From: Chlorocebus sabaeus
Taxonomy: Eukaryota; Chordata; Mammalia; Primates; Cercopithecidae
Length of the DNA stretch: 64,000 nucleotides
Assembly: GCF_047675955.1 (NCBI RefSeq)
Contig: NC_132910.1
Coordinates: forward strand, 111,273,143 to 111,337,142
Direction of reading: 5' to 3'
The translations under genes were made by a program, and so were the position numbers. Positions 22,601 through 32,904 of this stretch are shown here, piece after piece (the first letter of the stretch is position 1; every line of letters starts with the position of its first letter). Below the pieces are notes generated by a model. That model was not told the origin of the DNA and searched no databases. It was given only the letters and a program-made list of their open reading frames with translations.

Positions 22601-23464
22601 GGCATGGGCAAGGACTTCATGTCTAAAACACCAAAAGCAACGGCAGCAAAAGCCAAAATTGACAAATGGGATCTCATTAAACTAAAGAGCTTCTGCACAG
22701 CAAAAGAAACTGCCATCAGAGTGAACAGGAAAGCTACAGAATGGGAGAAAATTTTTGCAATCTACTCATCTGTCAAAGGGCTAATATCCATAACCTACAA
22801 AGAACTCAAACAAATTTACAAGAAAAAAACAAACAACCCCATCAAAAAGTGGGCAAAGGATATGAACAGACATTTCTCAAAAGAAGACATTCATACAGCC
22901 AACAGAGACATGAAAAAATGCTCATCATCACTGGCCATCAGAAAAATGCAAATCAAAACCACAATGAGATACCATCTCACACCAGTTAGAATGGCGATCA
23001 TTCAAAAGTCAGGAAACAACAGGTGCTGGAGAGGATGTGGAGAAATAGGAACACTTTTACACTGTTGGTGGGATTGTAAACTAGTTCAACCATTATGGAA
23101 AACAGTATGGCGATTCCTCAAGTATCTAGAACTAGATGTACCATATGACCCAGCCATCCCATTACTGGGTATATACCCAAAGGATTATAAATCATGCTGC
23201 TATAAAGACACATGCACACATATGTTTGTTGCGGCACTATTCACAATAGCAAAGACTTGGAATCAACCCAAATGTCCATCAGTGACAGACTGGATTAAGA
23301 AAATGTGGCACATATACACCATGGAATACTATGCAGCCATAAAAAAGGATGAGTTTGTGTCCTTTGTAGGGACATGGATGCAGCTGGAAACCATCATTCT
23401 CAGCAAACTATCACAAGAACAGAAAACCAAACACCGCATGTTCTCACTCATAGGTGGGAACTGA
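19638..23464 (+). pseudogene. L1 ORF2 (endonuclease/reverse transcriptase), broken
   Basis: ORF2p nicks target DNA and copies L1 RNA into it. The frame opens at ATG 19638 and ends at TGA 23462-23464. The span of 3,827 nt is one base short of a 1,275-codon frame plus stop. Three lesions are visible: TAG at 20631-20633, loss of one A in the run at 21039-21044 (the second L1 in this window has seven), and TGA at 22298-22300 where the sibling has TGG. The first 331 codons stay open and hold the whole APE-type endonuclease, with Asn14, Glu43, Asp145, Asn147, Asp205 and His230 all present. The reverse transcriptase FADD box is at 21733-21744. The Cys-rich motif (CWRGCGEIG...HCWWDC) is near 23020-23075. 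Confidence 0.96.
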
Positions 23465-23519
23465 ACAATGAGTTCACTTGGACTCGGGAAGGGGGACATC
23501 ACACACCAGGGCCTATCAT

Positions 23520-23542
23520 GGGGAGGGGGGAGGGGCGAGGGG
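23520..23542 (+). other. G-rich tract of L1 3'UTR
   Basis: Runs of four to six G separated by single A or C, as in all L1PA 3'UTRs. Such tracts can form G-quadruplexes in vitro. Confidence 0.85.
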
Positions 23543-23570
23543 TTGCATTGGGAGTTATACCTGATGTAAA

Positions 23571-23606
23571 TGACGAGTTGATGGGTGCTGACGAGTTGAT
23601 GGGTGC
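23571..23606 (+). repeat. 18-bp tandem duplication in L1 3'UTR
   Basis: TGACGAGTTGATGGGTGC occurs twice in a row (23571-23588 and 23589-23606), perfectly. The sibling L1 at 38.5-41.2 kb has one copy, so the duplication belongs to this copy or its lineage. Confidence 0.95.
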
Positions 23607-23689
23607 AGCACAGCAACATGGCACAAGTATACATATGTTACAAACCTGCACGTTATGCACATGTACCCTAGAACTTAAATAATAATAAT

Positions 23690-23725
23690 AATAAATAAAT
23701 AGAGAGAGAGAGAGAGAAAAAAAAA
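23690..23725 (+). promoter_or_regulatory. L1's own polyA signal and first tail
   Basis: AATAAA at 23690-23695 lies in an AATA-rich stretch, followed by an (AG)n run and nine A (23717-23725). This is the normal L1 end, but the transcript that made this insertion read through it. Confidence 0.8.
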
Positions 23726-23953
23726 TACATTACTAGTTGATTTTGCACAAGCCCTTGACTTACTTGACTTCTTCAAGCAAGGCAGGGGCTTGTTTTCCCA
23801 ATTTGGTTGACCCATGTGTAATTTCCTTTAATAGATGAGGGAATTTCAATTTCTTTGATGACATTTAAGTTGTATAGGACACCTTTTTGAATGATACCTG
23901 ATGAATTAAATAGAGTTAAATAACAAAAAAAAAAAAAAAAAAAAGAAAGAAAG
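23726..23953 (+). mobile_element. 3'-transduced sequence with second A-tail
   Basis: About 199 bp of non-L1, non-Alu sequence (23726-23924) lies between the L1 A-tail and a second tail (A run from 23925, with GAAA units, to 23953). An ATTAAA variant polyA signal lies at 23905-23910, about 15 bases before that tail. The target-site duplication follows the second tail and not the first. That order is the hallmark of L1-mediated 3' transduction from the parent locus. Confidence 0.9.
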
Positions 23954-23967
23954 AAAATAGATGATGT
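23954..23967. repeat. L1 target-site duplication, right copy
   Basis: AAAATAGATGATGT, identical to 17501-17514. It marks the true 3' boundary of the insertion. Confidence 0.92.
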
Positions 23968-24110
23968 GGAGGAAGGGAATATTTTGAGTATTGTGATTTT
24001 AACACAATTATCTATGTTTGTCCAAATACATGGAACTGAACACTTAAAGCGGCTTAATATTATGGTGTGTACCTTATACCTCTCTAAATTTGTCTAGAAA
24101 TGCACTAACC
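23968..24110 (+). mobile_element. Possible old L1 3' end
   Basis: GAACTGAACACTTAAAGCGG followed by TTATGGTGTGTACCTTATACCTC resembles the 3' end of old L1s ('gtacacttaaaagggtgaattttatggtatgtaaattatacctc'). Decayed, with approximate limits. Confidence 0.45.
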
Positions 24111-24573
24111 AAAAAGAAGTATGGTAATCCATATATTCGCAAGGACCTGCTCCTGAAAACAAAGGTGGGGAGTAGCAGATTGTGAGCTGAGAGCTGAACT
24201 GAAACAGAGAGGGAAGCTCCTGTAAAATAGTGGGACAGGGGAGTACCCTGAGGGCAATCCAGAATATCTTTGCCACCGTTAGAAACCAGAGACCCCCAAA
24301 TTGTAACAGAATCCTCTGAAGGGGAAGAAAATGGCTTCATACTATTGGTAGGTAGACAGAGATAAAACAAAGTATGAGAGAATTTAGGAGACATGAAGAA
24401 TAGAATGGGAAAGTCTATCATACATGGCCAATGAAATAGTCCAAAGCGAAAAGTGAAAGGCATGGTGAAGACATGATAGAAGTATTTTTTGAAGAAATTA
24501 TTGAAACATTTTCTGAAGATATTGAAGATATAAATTTGCAGGTACACAAAGCACCGTTTAAAATTATCGAGTA

Positions 24574-24731
24574 GTCCCAGCTACTCAGGAGGCTGAGGCA
24601 GGAGAATGGCGTGAACCCGGGAGGCGAAGCTCGCAGTGAGCCGAGATCGCGCCACTGCACTCCAGCCTGGGGGACACAGCCAGACTCCGTCTCAAAAAAA
24701 AATAAAAAAAAATAAAAAAATAAAAAATAAA
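24574..24731 (+). mobile_element. 5'-truncated AluY
   Basis: The element starts in the right arm at GTCCCAGCTACTCAGG. It keeps the AluY-type wording GAATGGCGTGAACCCGGGAGG and ends in an A tail with regular T interruptions. A perfect 15-bp duplication TAAAATTATCGAGTA flanks it (24559-24573 and 24732-24746). The CpG content is high for an Alu in this window, so it is relatively young. Confidence 0.95.
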
Positions 24732-25467
24732 TAAAATTATCGAGTAAACAAAAAGGTGCACATCTAAAGGCATATAAGAATACTGAGAAACCCCAGTCTC
24801 ATGGAAGATATTTTAAAAGTAGCTAGAGAGGTAAGTACAAAATCCCCTACCTAAGGGCAATTAGACCGATGAGAGATTTCTCAGCAATGAAAGTCTGAAG
24901 ACAGGGTTCTATATTTTCGGGGTAGAATTCTGAGAGAACATCATTCATTGTCGATCAAGATTTGTGTATCCAGCAAAAGTATCCTTTGAACACAAAAGTA
25001 AAATAAAGAAAATTCTCAAATATTAAAAAAAATTGAGTTTCAATGATCAATTCTATACTACAGAATCTCTAAAGGAAGTTTGAACATTAGTAAAGGGGGA
25101 AAATTGAGTAAGAAAACAAAACAAGAACAATACAAAATTTAAATATTTTTCAGGGCAAAAGAAGAGAAAAATATGCACAATACATAAATAAACAAATACA
25201 TACAGGATAAATAAATTCATAACATAAGAAATTAAAACTATCAGTTTATTTGCTTGTAATCATGGCAAATGTAAATAGATTAAGCCATCATTTAAGAAGA
25301 GGTGGCATATTGGATTTCAAATATTTAGCCATCTGTTTTGGAATAGAAGACAAAATAAAAACAAAAATACTTCAAAATATGTAAGGGATGAAAAATACTA
25401 GGTAATTATGAATCAAAATAAAGTTTATATGGCTTTAATTATATCAGACAAAATAATACCTTAAGAG

Positions 25468-25502
25468 ACACACACACACACACAGACACACACACACACA
25501 CA
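25468..25502. repeat. (CA)n microsatellite
   Basis: An AC run with one G interruption, inside the ancient L1M remnant. Confidence 0.95.
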
Positions 25503-26649
25503 TATTATTAGGGATAGAAGGTTGTTTTATAAGGATAAAAGTTTTAATTCATCAGAGAGTTACAAAAATTCTGTGTTTTATGTACCATATAAAATAACAG
25601 GGAGAAACTGAGAAATCTCCCCTAAAATGAGAAACTTAAAACACTTCTTGAAATTTTAGGAACCTGATATAGAAGAAACATTTATAAATGTGTAGTTAAT
25701 TTGAAATATGCAGTTAACAAACTTAATTTACAGAGATTTATCTATAAATCAATCTTTCTATGTAAAATTACAAATTAGATATTCTTCTCAAGCTCATGTG
25801 AAATGTTCAAACGTTGATATGTTAGGATATAACAGAACTTTTCAAGAATGGTGACATGTACATACTCTACTATGACCACAATGAAATACATTTGAAGTAA
25901 AAGAGGTAGATTCTTAATAAGAGCACTCAAATATTTAGAATTCTAAAATCATACTTGTAAAACAAAGAAATTAATCAAAGAAGAAAACTTACTGAATAAC
26001 AAAAAGATTTACAAATGAATACTAAAGCAGAAGTTACAAGTAAAATTATTATATTTAAATGTCTATTTTAGAAAAGAGGACTAAAAGCAATAAGCTTATT
26101 ATAAATTTAAAATTTGCAAAAGAAATAAAAGAAAAATAAATATAAAACAATTAGAAGCATGATAAACACAGAAGAAAAATTGATAAAAGGTAACAAAAAC
26201 ACAATGAAGGGTATTTGCAAAGCTAAAAGTTGGCTCTTTGAAAAGGCTTTTAAAATAGGGAAATGTTTGTCAACATCGACGGAGAACAAAAGTTAGCAAA
26301 TGAAAAAATATATATTACAATAAAAAATGGAATTAATATCACCAATAATTCAGATACTGTAAAAATCTACATGTCAAAAATATTTACAACATAGTCGAAA
26401 TGAACACACTTCAAGATAAATTAACTTACCAAAACTGAATCTTAAAAGTACTTTTAAAAATTTGAGAAGCCCTGTAATCATTAAGGAATTGAAATTACTC
26501 GTCTAAATTTTCCGACCAAAAAAATGCTAGGAGCAATTTAAACCTTTTCTTGAAATTTCTACAGATATAATCATCACAGATTATACCACTATTTTATAAA
26601 TTCACTGAGAAAGAGGAAAAACAATAAAGAGGGAATGCTCTCTTAATTT

Positions 26650-27164
26650 GCTTCCCCCTGAAAGCAGATTTGGAGAGAAATACTTGAGCTCAAGCCGATT
26701 AGTTGGGAGGTCTGTTGGCCATTGACACATGACCCACAGAAATCCTTCAAGAGAATCTTTGACAGGAAAGGGAGGTAACTAACAGGGGTATGGATCCACG
26801 ATTTCATTGTGTTGAGAGCTTACTTTCTCTGCTCTGCTTCCAGCCAATGATTGAATAGGAAAGGGTACAAGTGCTAGCGCATTCTTGACCAATCAGGAAA
26901 TATTCCAATGGGTAACGTGTGCTCAGGAACCCCCATTGGCCTAGACTTTCCTTCACCGCCCCTCCCCAGAATTGCATTGTGTTCTGTGGCTCTTTTTATT
27001 CTATTATCCTTCCCCTCTTTTCTGTGTGTCAAACCTGCACCGTGGTCTTAATGCTCTCCCTATCTTCCTCGTTTCTTCCTTTTATGTTTTACACACATAT
27101 CTTTTAATTAATTTTGTGCGGATCTAATCCAGTCTTGGTGTCTGCTTCTCAGAGCAACTTAACA
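26650..27164 (+). mobile_element. Probable LTR of an ERV-L-like element
   Basis: A GC-richer block with four CCAAT boxes in about 96 bp: 26844-26848, 26889-26893, 26905-26909 and inverted at 26935-26939. It ends GGTGTCTGCTTCTCAGAGCAACTTAACA, the style of an LTR end. An ERV-L pol remnant follows in the same orientation from about 29.2 kb, so this could be its 5' LTR. The start is approximate and the family is not named. A promoter-like host sequence is the alternative. Confidence 0.42.
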
Positions 27165-29159
27165 TACTTATCTGATACTCAGAGTGATTGAGCGAGCAAT
27201 CAGTATTAAAATGGGGTTTGGTGACTGGCCACCAACTTACACTTGGCAAGGAGCGTGTCATCTTGAACAGAATGCGTGAAATGCAAAATCTCTGGCATAA
27301 TTTGGTGGCTCAGTTGCTGAAAACAGAAATGGCAGTGACCTGGGAAAATTCACAGTTGCAAATCTCCTTGCTGTTTTGGTGATCCAGGCATTTCAAATAA
27401 ATTAATTCAGGCATTTAAAAGAAATGAGACCGGGCATGGTGGCTCACACCAGGAATCCCAGCACTTTGGGAGACCGAGGCAGGCGGAGCACCTGAGATCG
27501 GGAATTTGAGACCAGCCTGACCAACATGAAGAAAACCCGTCTCTATTAAAAATGCAAAATTAGCCGGGCGTGTTGGCGCATGCCTGTAATCCCAGCTACT
27601 CAGGAGGCTGAGCAGGAAACTGGCTTGACAATCTCTAAAGGAATAATAAGAAACTGGGAAGGTTAACTCCAATTAAAGGTAAACATGAGCGCCAGAAGAC
27701 CTCTTTGGTATCTTACTAAAGACCCACATCTCCTTGCAGCAAAAACACTCAACTGAAGAACAGCCATAGGATTTGTTAGTTTGGGTCAGAGAGCTTCAGT
27801 GATGTTGAAACACCCATCCTGGGCTAAGGTCGAGATTCCAGTTGAGGAAAACCACAGATCCTGAAATATGCTATTGAAAAATCTGGTTGAATGTCTCCAA
27901 GGATTTGGGCCCTTCAAATCCTCCTGTATCCTCCAACTTGCAAGAAGGGCTTACCCATTCCCAAGTCATATCTAGGCTTTCCTTGTGCAGGAAAAATATA
28001 CAAGAATCTGTCTACAAAAGGAAGTAAGTATTACCCTCAGGAGATTCCTGCACCTCCACTCTTGCCTGCCAGGCTGAAAACAAGACATAAATCCCAGATT
28101 AACCCAGCTGTAAATATGACAAAGCAGCTCTAGGAGGTAACTAGATGCATTACTGGGAACCAGGAGAAAACTCCTGGGAATGGATTTTGTGAGTGGTTGG
28201 TCAAGGGGACCAGAATCTAAGACTAAATAAGCAAAACTTCATTGACTTTGGGTCACTTTTCTGGAATATGTGATTTAACCCCCTTTATGGACTCCAGACA
28301 ACTGGGCAAACTTGCAGCTAGAGTGGCCCAAAAAGCATAGAAAAAGATTTGGCTTATGCTAAGCAAAGTAGAAAACATGTGAGTTCCTCTAATGGATGGT
28401 AGAAGAAGAAATAAGAAGACTCAAGGAGGTGGGCATGCTGAGATGTATATATGATGTAAGACTAGAATACTGACAGATTGTATTTTGTAGGAGATTCAGA
28501 GGACACACCATTACTAAAAACTCTCAGAAAAGTTCTGGTGAGAAGAAAAACAGCATCACTAGGATATTCAGGGATGGATCTCTTCTGATGATAGCAGAGA
28601 TGTCATCCTTTTTAATAGAAATAGGGCTGGCATCTTTATTAGAAATAGGGCTAATGGGACTTAAGTAATAGAAGCCCGGGAGTAATAGGTCCAAAGGTGC
28701 ACAATTGCAATCTATGGTGATTGCCACTCTTCCTGAGTGTATAATTGGGAATGATGTATTTGAGAATTGAAATAACTCTCCATAGGATCCTTAGCATATG
28801 AGGTAAAACCTATTGTAATGGGGAAGGTTGAATGAGAGCCTCTGAGGCTGCCCTTTTCCTGCCTCCTTCCCTTGTAACCAAAGGAGTAAATGAAAAACCA
28901 TATCCATAGAAATATGATAGAGATTAGTGATACCATTAAAGTTGTAAAGTATGTAGGAGAAGTAGTTTCTATTATATTTCATCCTGACCCTGGTAGAAAC
29001 TAAATGAATCCCTGAGAATGACTGTAGATTCAGCCAAATAAATACCAGTACAGTAGCTATGTTTAAGTGTTTTCATTGCCAGAAAGCATGGCCAGAACAG
29101 ATTAGCAAAGCCTTAGGTATATAGTATGTTAGCCATTAATTGGTGAACATGTATTTTTT
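27165..29159 (+). mobile_element. Possible ERV-L interior, 5' part
   Basis: Lies between the LTR-like block and the recognisable pol remnant, in the same orientation, and is interrupted by an AluS (27430-27617). I cannot recognise gag in it. Short open frames such as 27891-28133 show no family signature. The call rests on position only. Confidence 0.3.
27430..27617 (+). mobile_element. AluS, 3'-truncated
   Basis: Starts CCGGGCATGGTGGCTCACACC, keeps the left arm and the middle linker, and ends within the right arm at GGAGGCTGAGCAGGA with no A-tail. The 3' part is missing, which is unusual for normal retroposition and points to a later deletion. Confidence 0.88.
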
Positions 29160-30260
29160 TCTATTCCCATCAATGTAAAGGAGCAGCAAGAGTTCAAATT
29201 CATGTGAAATGGGCAATAATATTAATTTGTAGGTTTTCTGCAAGACTCTGTTAACTGTCCTCCCCTTGTTAATAATATGGTTCATAAAGATCTAGATCAT
29301 TTAGGTGCCCCTCAGAACATTATATGTATGTATTTTATCAATGGCATCATACTGTCTGGACAGAAGCAAAAAGTGGCTAGATTGCCAAAGGTCTTGGTAC
29401 CACATGTGTTTCAGAGATTGGAAGACAAACTACAAAGTTTCAGGGACATGCCACTCAGCAAAGACTTTAGAGCCTGATGGCCAGAGGTGTGTGAGAATAT
29501 TCTCTCCACATAAAAGAAAATAAATGTTTCACATATCATCTCTATACCTCAGAGAAGAAAGCACCTGGTAGTTTTATTTTGCTTCTGGAAACAGTACATT
29601 TTACCCATAGGTATACTCTTCAGATTCCTATATTGAGAGACATGGAGGCTGATAAATTTGGGTAAAGCTCAGGGAAGTAAAGTGCTCACCAGCAGGCCCA
29701 GCTTGCCATGCCAACAGCCTTAAAGCTTGAGCCATATGATCTGAGTGATTCTATTATTTTAGCTGTTAGTGATGAGAAAATATGTGCTTCAGAGTTAATG
29801 GCAAATTCTAGTGGAAGAATCACAAAGCAGGTCCCTAGGATACTGAAAAGTGTCATGCCATTGACCCTGAGGAATTATACATCTTTTGAGAAACACTTCT
29901 GGCATGTTATTGGGCCCCAATAGAGATAGAGAATTTACCACTGGATACCACAGAGTCATATCTACAGAACAGGCTACGGTAGCCGAAGAAGAGTAAGTGA
30001 GACTGGAGTGGTAGATAACAAAGGCAGAAAGGCAAATAAGAATGGATCATATGGAACATTATAGAACAGGCTAAAGAACTTCAAATGCAATGATAAGACT
30101 GGGAACCAACAGGGTCTGATATACAATTCTTAAAGAACACTCTGGCTGCTGTGGGAAGAAGGACCAAAATGGACCATGCAGAAACAAAATGGAAGTGGGA
30201 AGCAGGTAAATTGACAGGTGATGAAGAATGAGAGTGGTAACAAAGGGGACAGTAAAAAGG
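29160..30260 (+). pseudogene. ERV-L pol remnant (RT/RNase H part)
   Basis: The frame at 29277-29477 reads DLDHLGAPQNI followed by YFINGIILSG, which resembles the stretch around the YxDD box of ERV-L reverse transcriptase with the catalytic residues lost. The frame at 29708-29923 has EPYDLSDSIILAVSD and later NYTSFEKHFWHVIG, resembling the start of the ERV-L RNase H region. The two pieces are in the right order and spacing. Stops and frame changes separate them, so no enzyme can be made. The comparison is from memory of the family and needs a database search. Confidence 0.6.
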
Positions 30261-30337
30261 TCTCTCTTTTGCATTTGATTTAGATATAAAAGTAATAATA
30301 ATTACTGATAGATTTCGATGTAGCATTCCATATGAGG

Positions 30338-30493
30338 CAGTATTTCTCAAAATGTAATATTTATATGAATAATCCAGGGATCCTGTTAAAGTGCAGATTC
30401 TGAACCTGTAGGTTTGAAGTGGAAAATGTGATTTTGCATTTCTAAAAATGTCCCAGGTGATGGTAGTCCTGGATCCACTTTGAGTAGCAACTA
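30338..30493 (+). mobile_element. MER5-like hAT DNA transposon
   Basis: CAGTATTTCTCAAAATGTAA at the left end and CCACTTTGAGTAGCAACT at the right resemble the inverted ends of MER5A/B. The middle has GTTAAAGTGCAGATTCTGAA and TTTTGCATTTCTAA plus CCCAGGTGATG, all typical MER5 words. Non-autonomous, hAT-Charlie group, long dead. Confidence 0.75.
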
Positions 30494-30499
30494 CTCAAG

Positions 30500-31760
30500 T
30501 ACTTGAATTGAGAATGATTTTAGAGATTTTAAGCTGAGCAACTAGCTGGATGATGAAGTAATACAGGTAAAAGAATATTACGCTGTTGCTGGTTGGAGCA
30601 ACAGTGGATTAAACATTTTGTTTTGGTCAAAATAAATATAAGATTGTCATTAAATATCCATGTTGAGATAACAAATAAGAAATTGAATCTGTAAGTCTGG
30701 AATGCAGAAGAGCAGTACAGGTTCTGTATTTTAGGATCATCAGTTTATAAATGGTATTCCAAGCCACGGCATTATAAAAGCTAATTTAGAGAGAATAGGT
30801 ACACAGAAACTCTAACTGGGCCAAGTCCTGAGCTCTGAGTCTTTCTTAAACTTACAGAGTAAAATATAAACTAAGCTCACCTATTTTTAGGTTCAGAAGC
30901 TGTCAAAAGTATTTTTATTGCGGTGTTTTCCAGCTTTTGATGAAGGAAGAAAGCACAATATCGCAACCATCTCAACACACACACACACACACACACACAG
31001 TGCTGGAGGGTTACTTTAGTTTTTGTTTAGAACAAAGAAAGGAAAGGAAAAAATAACAAGTTATTTCATTTACACAGAAGTGAATAGCAGGTACACATTT
31101 TATTAAATAATGTTTTTCCTACCACCGCACTCCCTAAAATACATGACCCTTGAAAACTTTCTCAAATAAAACAATAAAAACTTTCAAAGCTAATATAAAC
31201 CTCAGTGGTAAAGTTTATATTTCACATGACTGAAGGGAGGCACAGTAATTTCAATTGGAAGAAATATTATTCTTAACTTTTACACTGAAAGAGAGAAAGA
31301 TATAAAACAAGCACTCTGCCACTTACACCTGATCACAGAAGATGTTACAGTTAATTGTCTAGTGAAGCTCAATCTCATTAGACAGAAGGCAGGCTTTAAT
31401 TTTTTCCTTTGTGGTTTGTAACTACTCTGACCCTTAGTTTTTCTGAAAAGCTAAAAAAACGTGATTTATATAGCAGAGTGTGAGCAATGTATATTTATAT
31501 CTAATTGAAATACAGCACCATTATAAAATGAATGCTGACTTTATATCATTAAATGGATACTTATATTTCTGATTTCATATTTTTCTTGATTAAAGAAAAA
31601 GATAATTGTTTGTCTATAAAACCTGAAAAAATGACAAATTATTTGAATTCCATTCTACTAAAAATAAATGGATCTTTTTTTTAAATGAAAGTCAGCTCAT
31701 ATAAACAGTAGAAAGCAGGAAGAGAAGAAGTGGTGGGAAAGAGGGAAATGTAAGGCAAAA
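30500..31760. other. Unassigned, with (CA)n at 30975-30999
   Basis: AT-rich. The only structured feature is a CA microsatellite of about 25 bases. No gene or other repeat recognised. Confidence 0.45.
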
Positions 31761-31773
31761 GCAAAGGATCTTT

Positions 31774-31824
31774 TTTTTTTTTTTTTTTTTTTTTTGAGAC
31801 GGAGTCTTGCTGTGTCGCCCAGGT
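31774..31824 (-). mobile_element. 51-bp micro-Alu insertion
   Basis: A T-run of about 22 bases, then GAGACGGAGTCTTGCTGTGTC and GCCCAGGT. This is only the last ~30 bases of an Alu body plus its tail, in antisense. A perfect 13-bp duplication GCAAAGGATCTTT flanks it (31761-31773 and 31825-31837). It is a genuine retroposition event with extreme 5' truncation. Confidence 0.93.
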
Positions 31825-31837
31825 GCAAAGGATCTTT

Positions 31838-32549
31838 AATAGTGAAACACTGGAAACCCTCTCATTAAAGGTCAAACAAGGCAAGTATGGCCACTGTCCA
31901 TGTGTCTCTGTAACATTATTCTGGGCACACTAGCAAATGCATTTAGTAAAAATTAAAGTATGTGTGTGTGCTTTGTATAAGTATGTAGTCTAAATGGATA
32001 TAGTATTTCATATTACTAAATGAAGCAAAATATTATTTTTAGATTATATCATTAGATCAAATGAGATATAGCTGAAAAGCTCAAGAAAATCAGCTGAAAA
32101 TTCATTAAAAGCAATGGGAGAATTCAGCACTGTGAGTTCTTCTTTATATACAGAAATAGTATTTAGAAAAAAAAAGAAAAAAAAAAGTCCCACACAAAAT
32201 AAAAAACAAACCCCTGAAATTTTGGATATTGAATTAAATAAATGTATGGAACATGTAAGAAAATTTTAAAAGTATAACAATGTCATATAAAAATTTTACC
32301 AACTATTCATAGAAAAAAAATCCTCTCTTTGGCAATATTCAGCTACTTTATTTATATATTTTTATAATTTTTATATTTGGGGGGATTTTTCCATGATTTA
32401 TTTAATACTCATCAATAAAATTATATTCGATTAAACTTTGCCTAGTGGCTCTTTGCAGGGTAAACCGGATTTTACCTGAAACTCTAAATAGCACTTTTTT
32501 TCAAATTTTGTCTGAAGCAAATAAGTAATATATCAGAATGTGTTTAAAT
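31838..32549. other. AT-rich sequence, nothing recognised
   Basis: No repeat or gene recognised. A-rich runs lie at 32168-32187. Confidence 0.45.
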
Positions 32550-32565
32550 AAAGATGACCCAATTT

Positions 32566-32694
32566 GGCCATGGTAGCTCATGCCTGTAATCCCAACTCTT
32601 TGGGAGGCCAAGAGAGTCGGATCTCTTGAGGCCAGAATTTGACCCCACCCTGGGCAAAATAGCAAAACCTTGTCTCCACAAAAAGTTAAAATAT

Positions 32695-32752
<58 letters not shown>

Positions 32753-32889
32753 TAGCTGCGGCATGGTAGCAGCTCCCCAGCTACTTGGGAAGCCAAGGTG
32801 GGAAAATCATGTGAACCGCAGAGGTAGAGCCAGGATCTTGCCACTGTTTCATTCCAGCCTGGGTGACACTGCAAGGGACTGTCGAAAAA
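32566..32889 (+). mobile_element. AluJ with embedded (CA)n
   Basis: Old dimeric Alu beginning GGCCATGGTAGCTCATGCC. Its middle A-rich linker has become a CATA/CA microsatellite at 32695-32748. The flanking repeats AAAGATGACCCA (32550-32561) and AAAGATGAACCA (32890-32901) differ at one base and are a good target-site duplication. The right arm is strongly diverged. Confidence 0.87.
32695..32748. repeat. (CATA)n(CA)n microsatellite
   Basis: CATA units followed by about 17 CA units, grown from the middle A-rich linker of the AluJ. Confidence 0.95.
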
Positions 32890-32904
32890 AAAGATGAACC
32901 AGAA

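Larger units (their letters stand above)
17515..23953 (+). mobile_element. Full-length L1PA LINE with 3' transduction
   Basis: An L1 complete from its 5' end (GGGGTGGAGCAAGATGG region) through the 5'UTR, ORF1, the intergenic spacer, ORF2 and the 3'UTR with its G-rich tract. After a first A-tail comes about 200 bp of non-L1 sequence and a second A-tail. The 14-bp duplication AAAATAGATGATGT flanks the whole unit at 17501-17514 and 23954-23967, so one insertion event brought in L1 plus the extra sequence. The 5'UTR length (about 1,054 bp) and wording suggest an L1PA4-L1PA7 age class, which I cannot resolve further by eye. Both reading frames are broken, so it cannot move by itself. Confidence 0.95.
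24115..26640 (+). mobile_element. Ancient L1M remnant, sense
   Basis: About 2.5 kb of decayed L1. Around 24480-24560 and 24747-25020 it resembles the ORF1 region (GTGTATCCAGCAAAAGTATCC, AAATAAAGAAAATTCTCA). From about 25250 it resembles early ORF2, including AGTTGGCTCTTTGAAAAGGC near 26228. There is no intact frame. A truncated AluY (24574-24731) and a CA repeat (25468-25502) lie within it. Identification is by word similarity; subfamily unknown. Confidence 0.65.

Noticed and set aside
24074..24547. Minus-strand frame of 157 codons
   Set aside because: It lies antisense to an ancient L1M remnant and shows no family signature. Likely chance.
32501..32764. Cys/Val-rich frames on the minus strand
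   Set aside because: They translate a CA/TG microsatellite within an AluJ.
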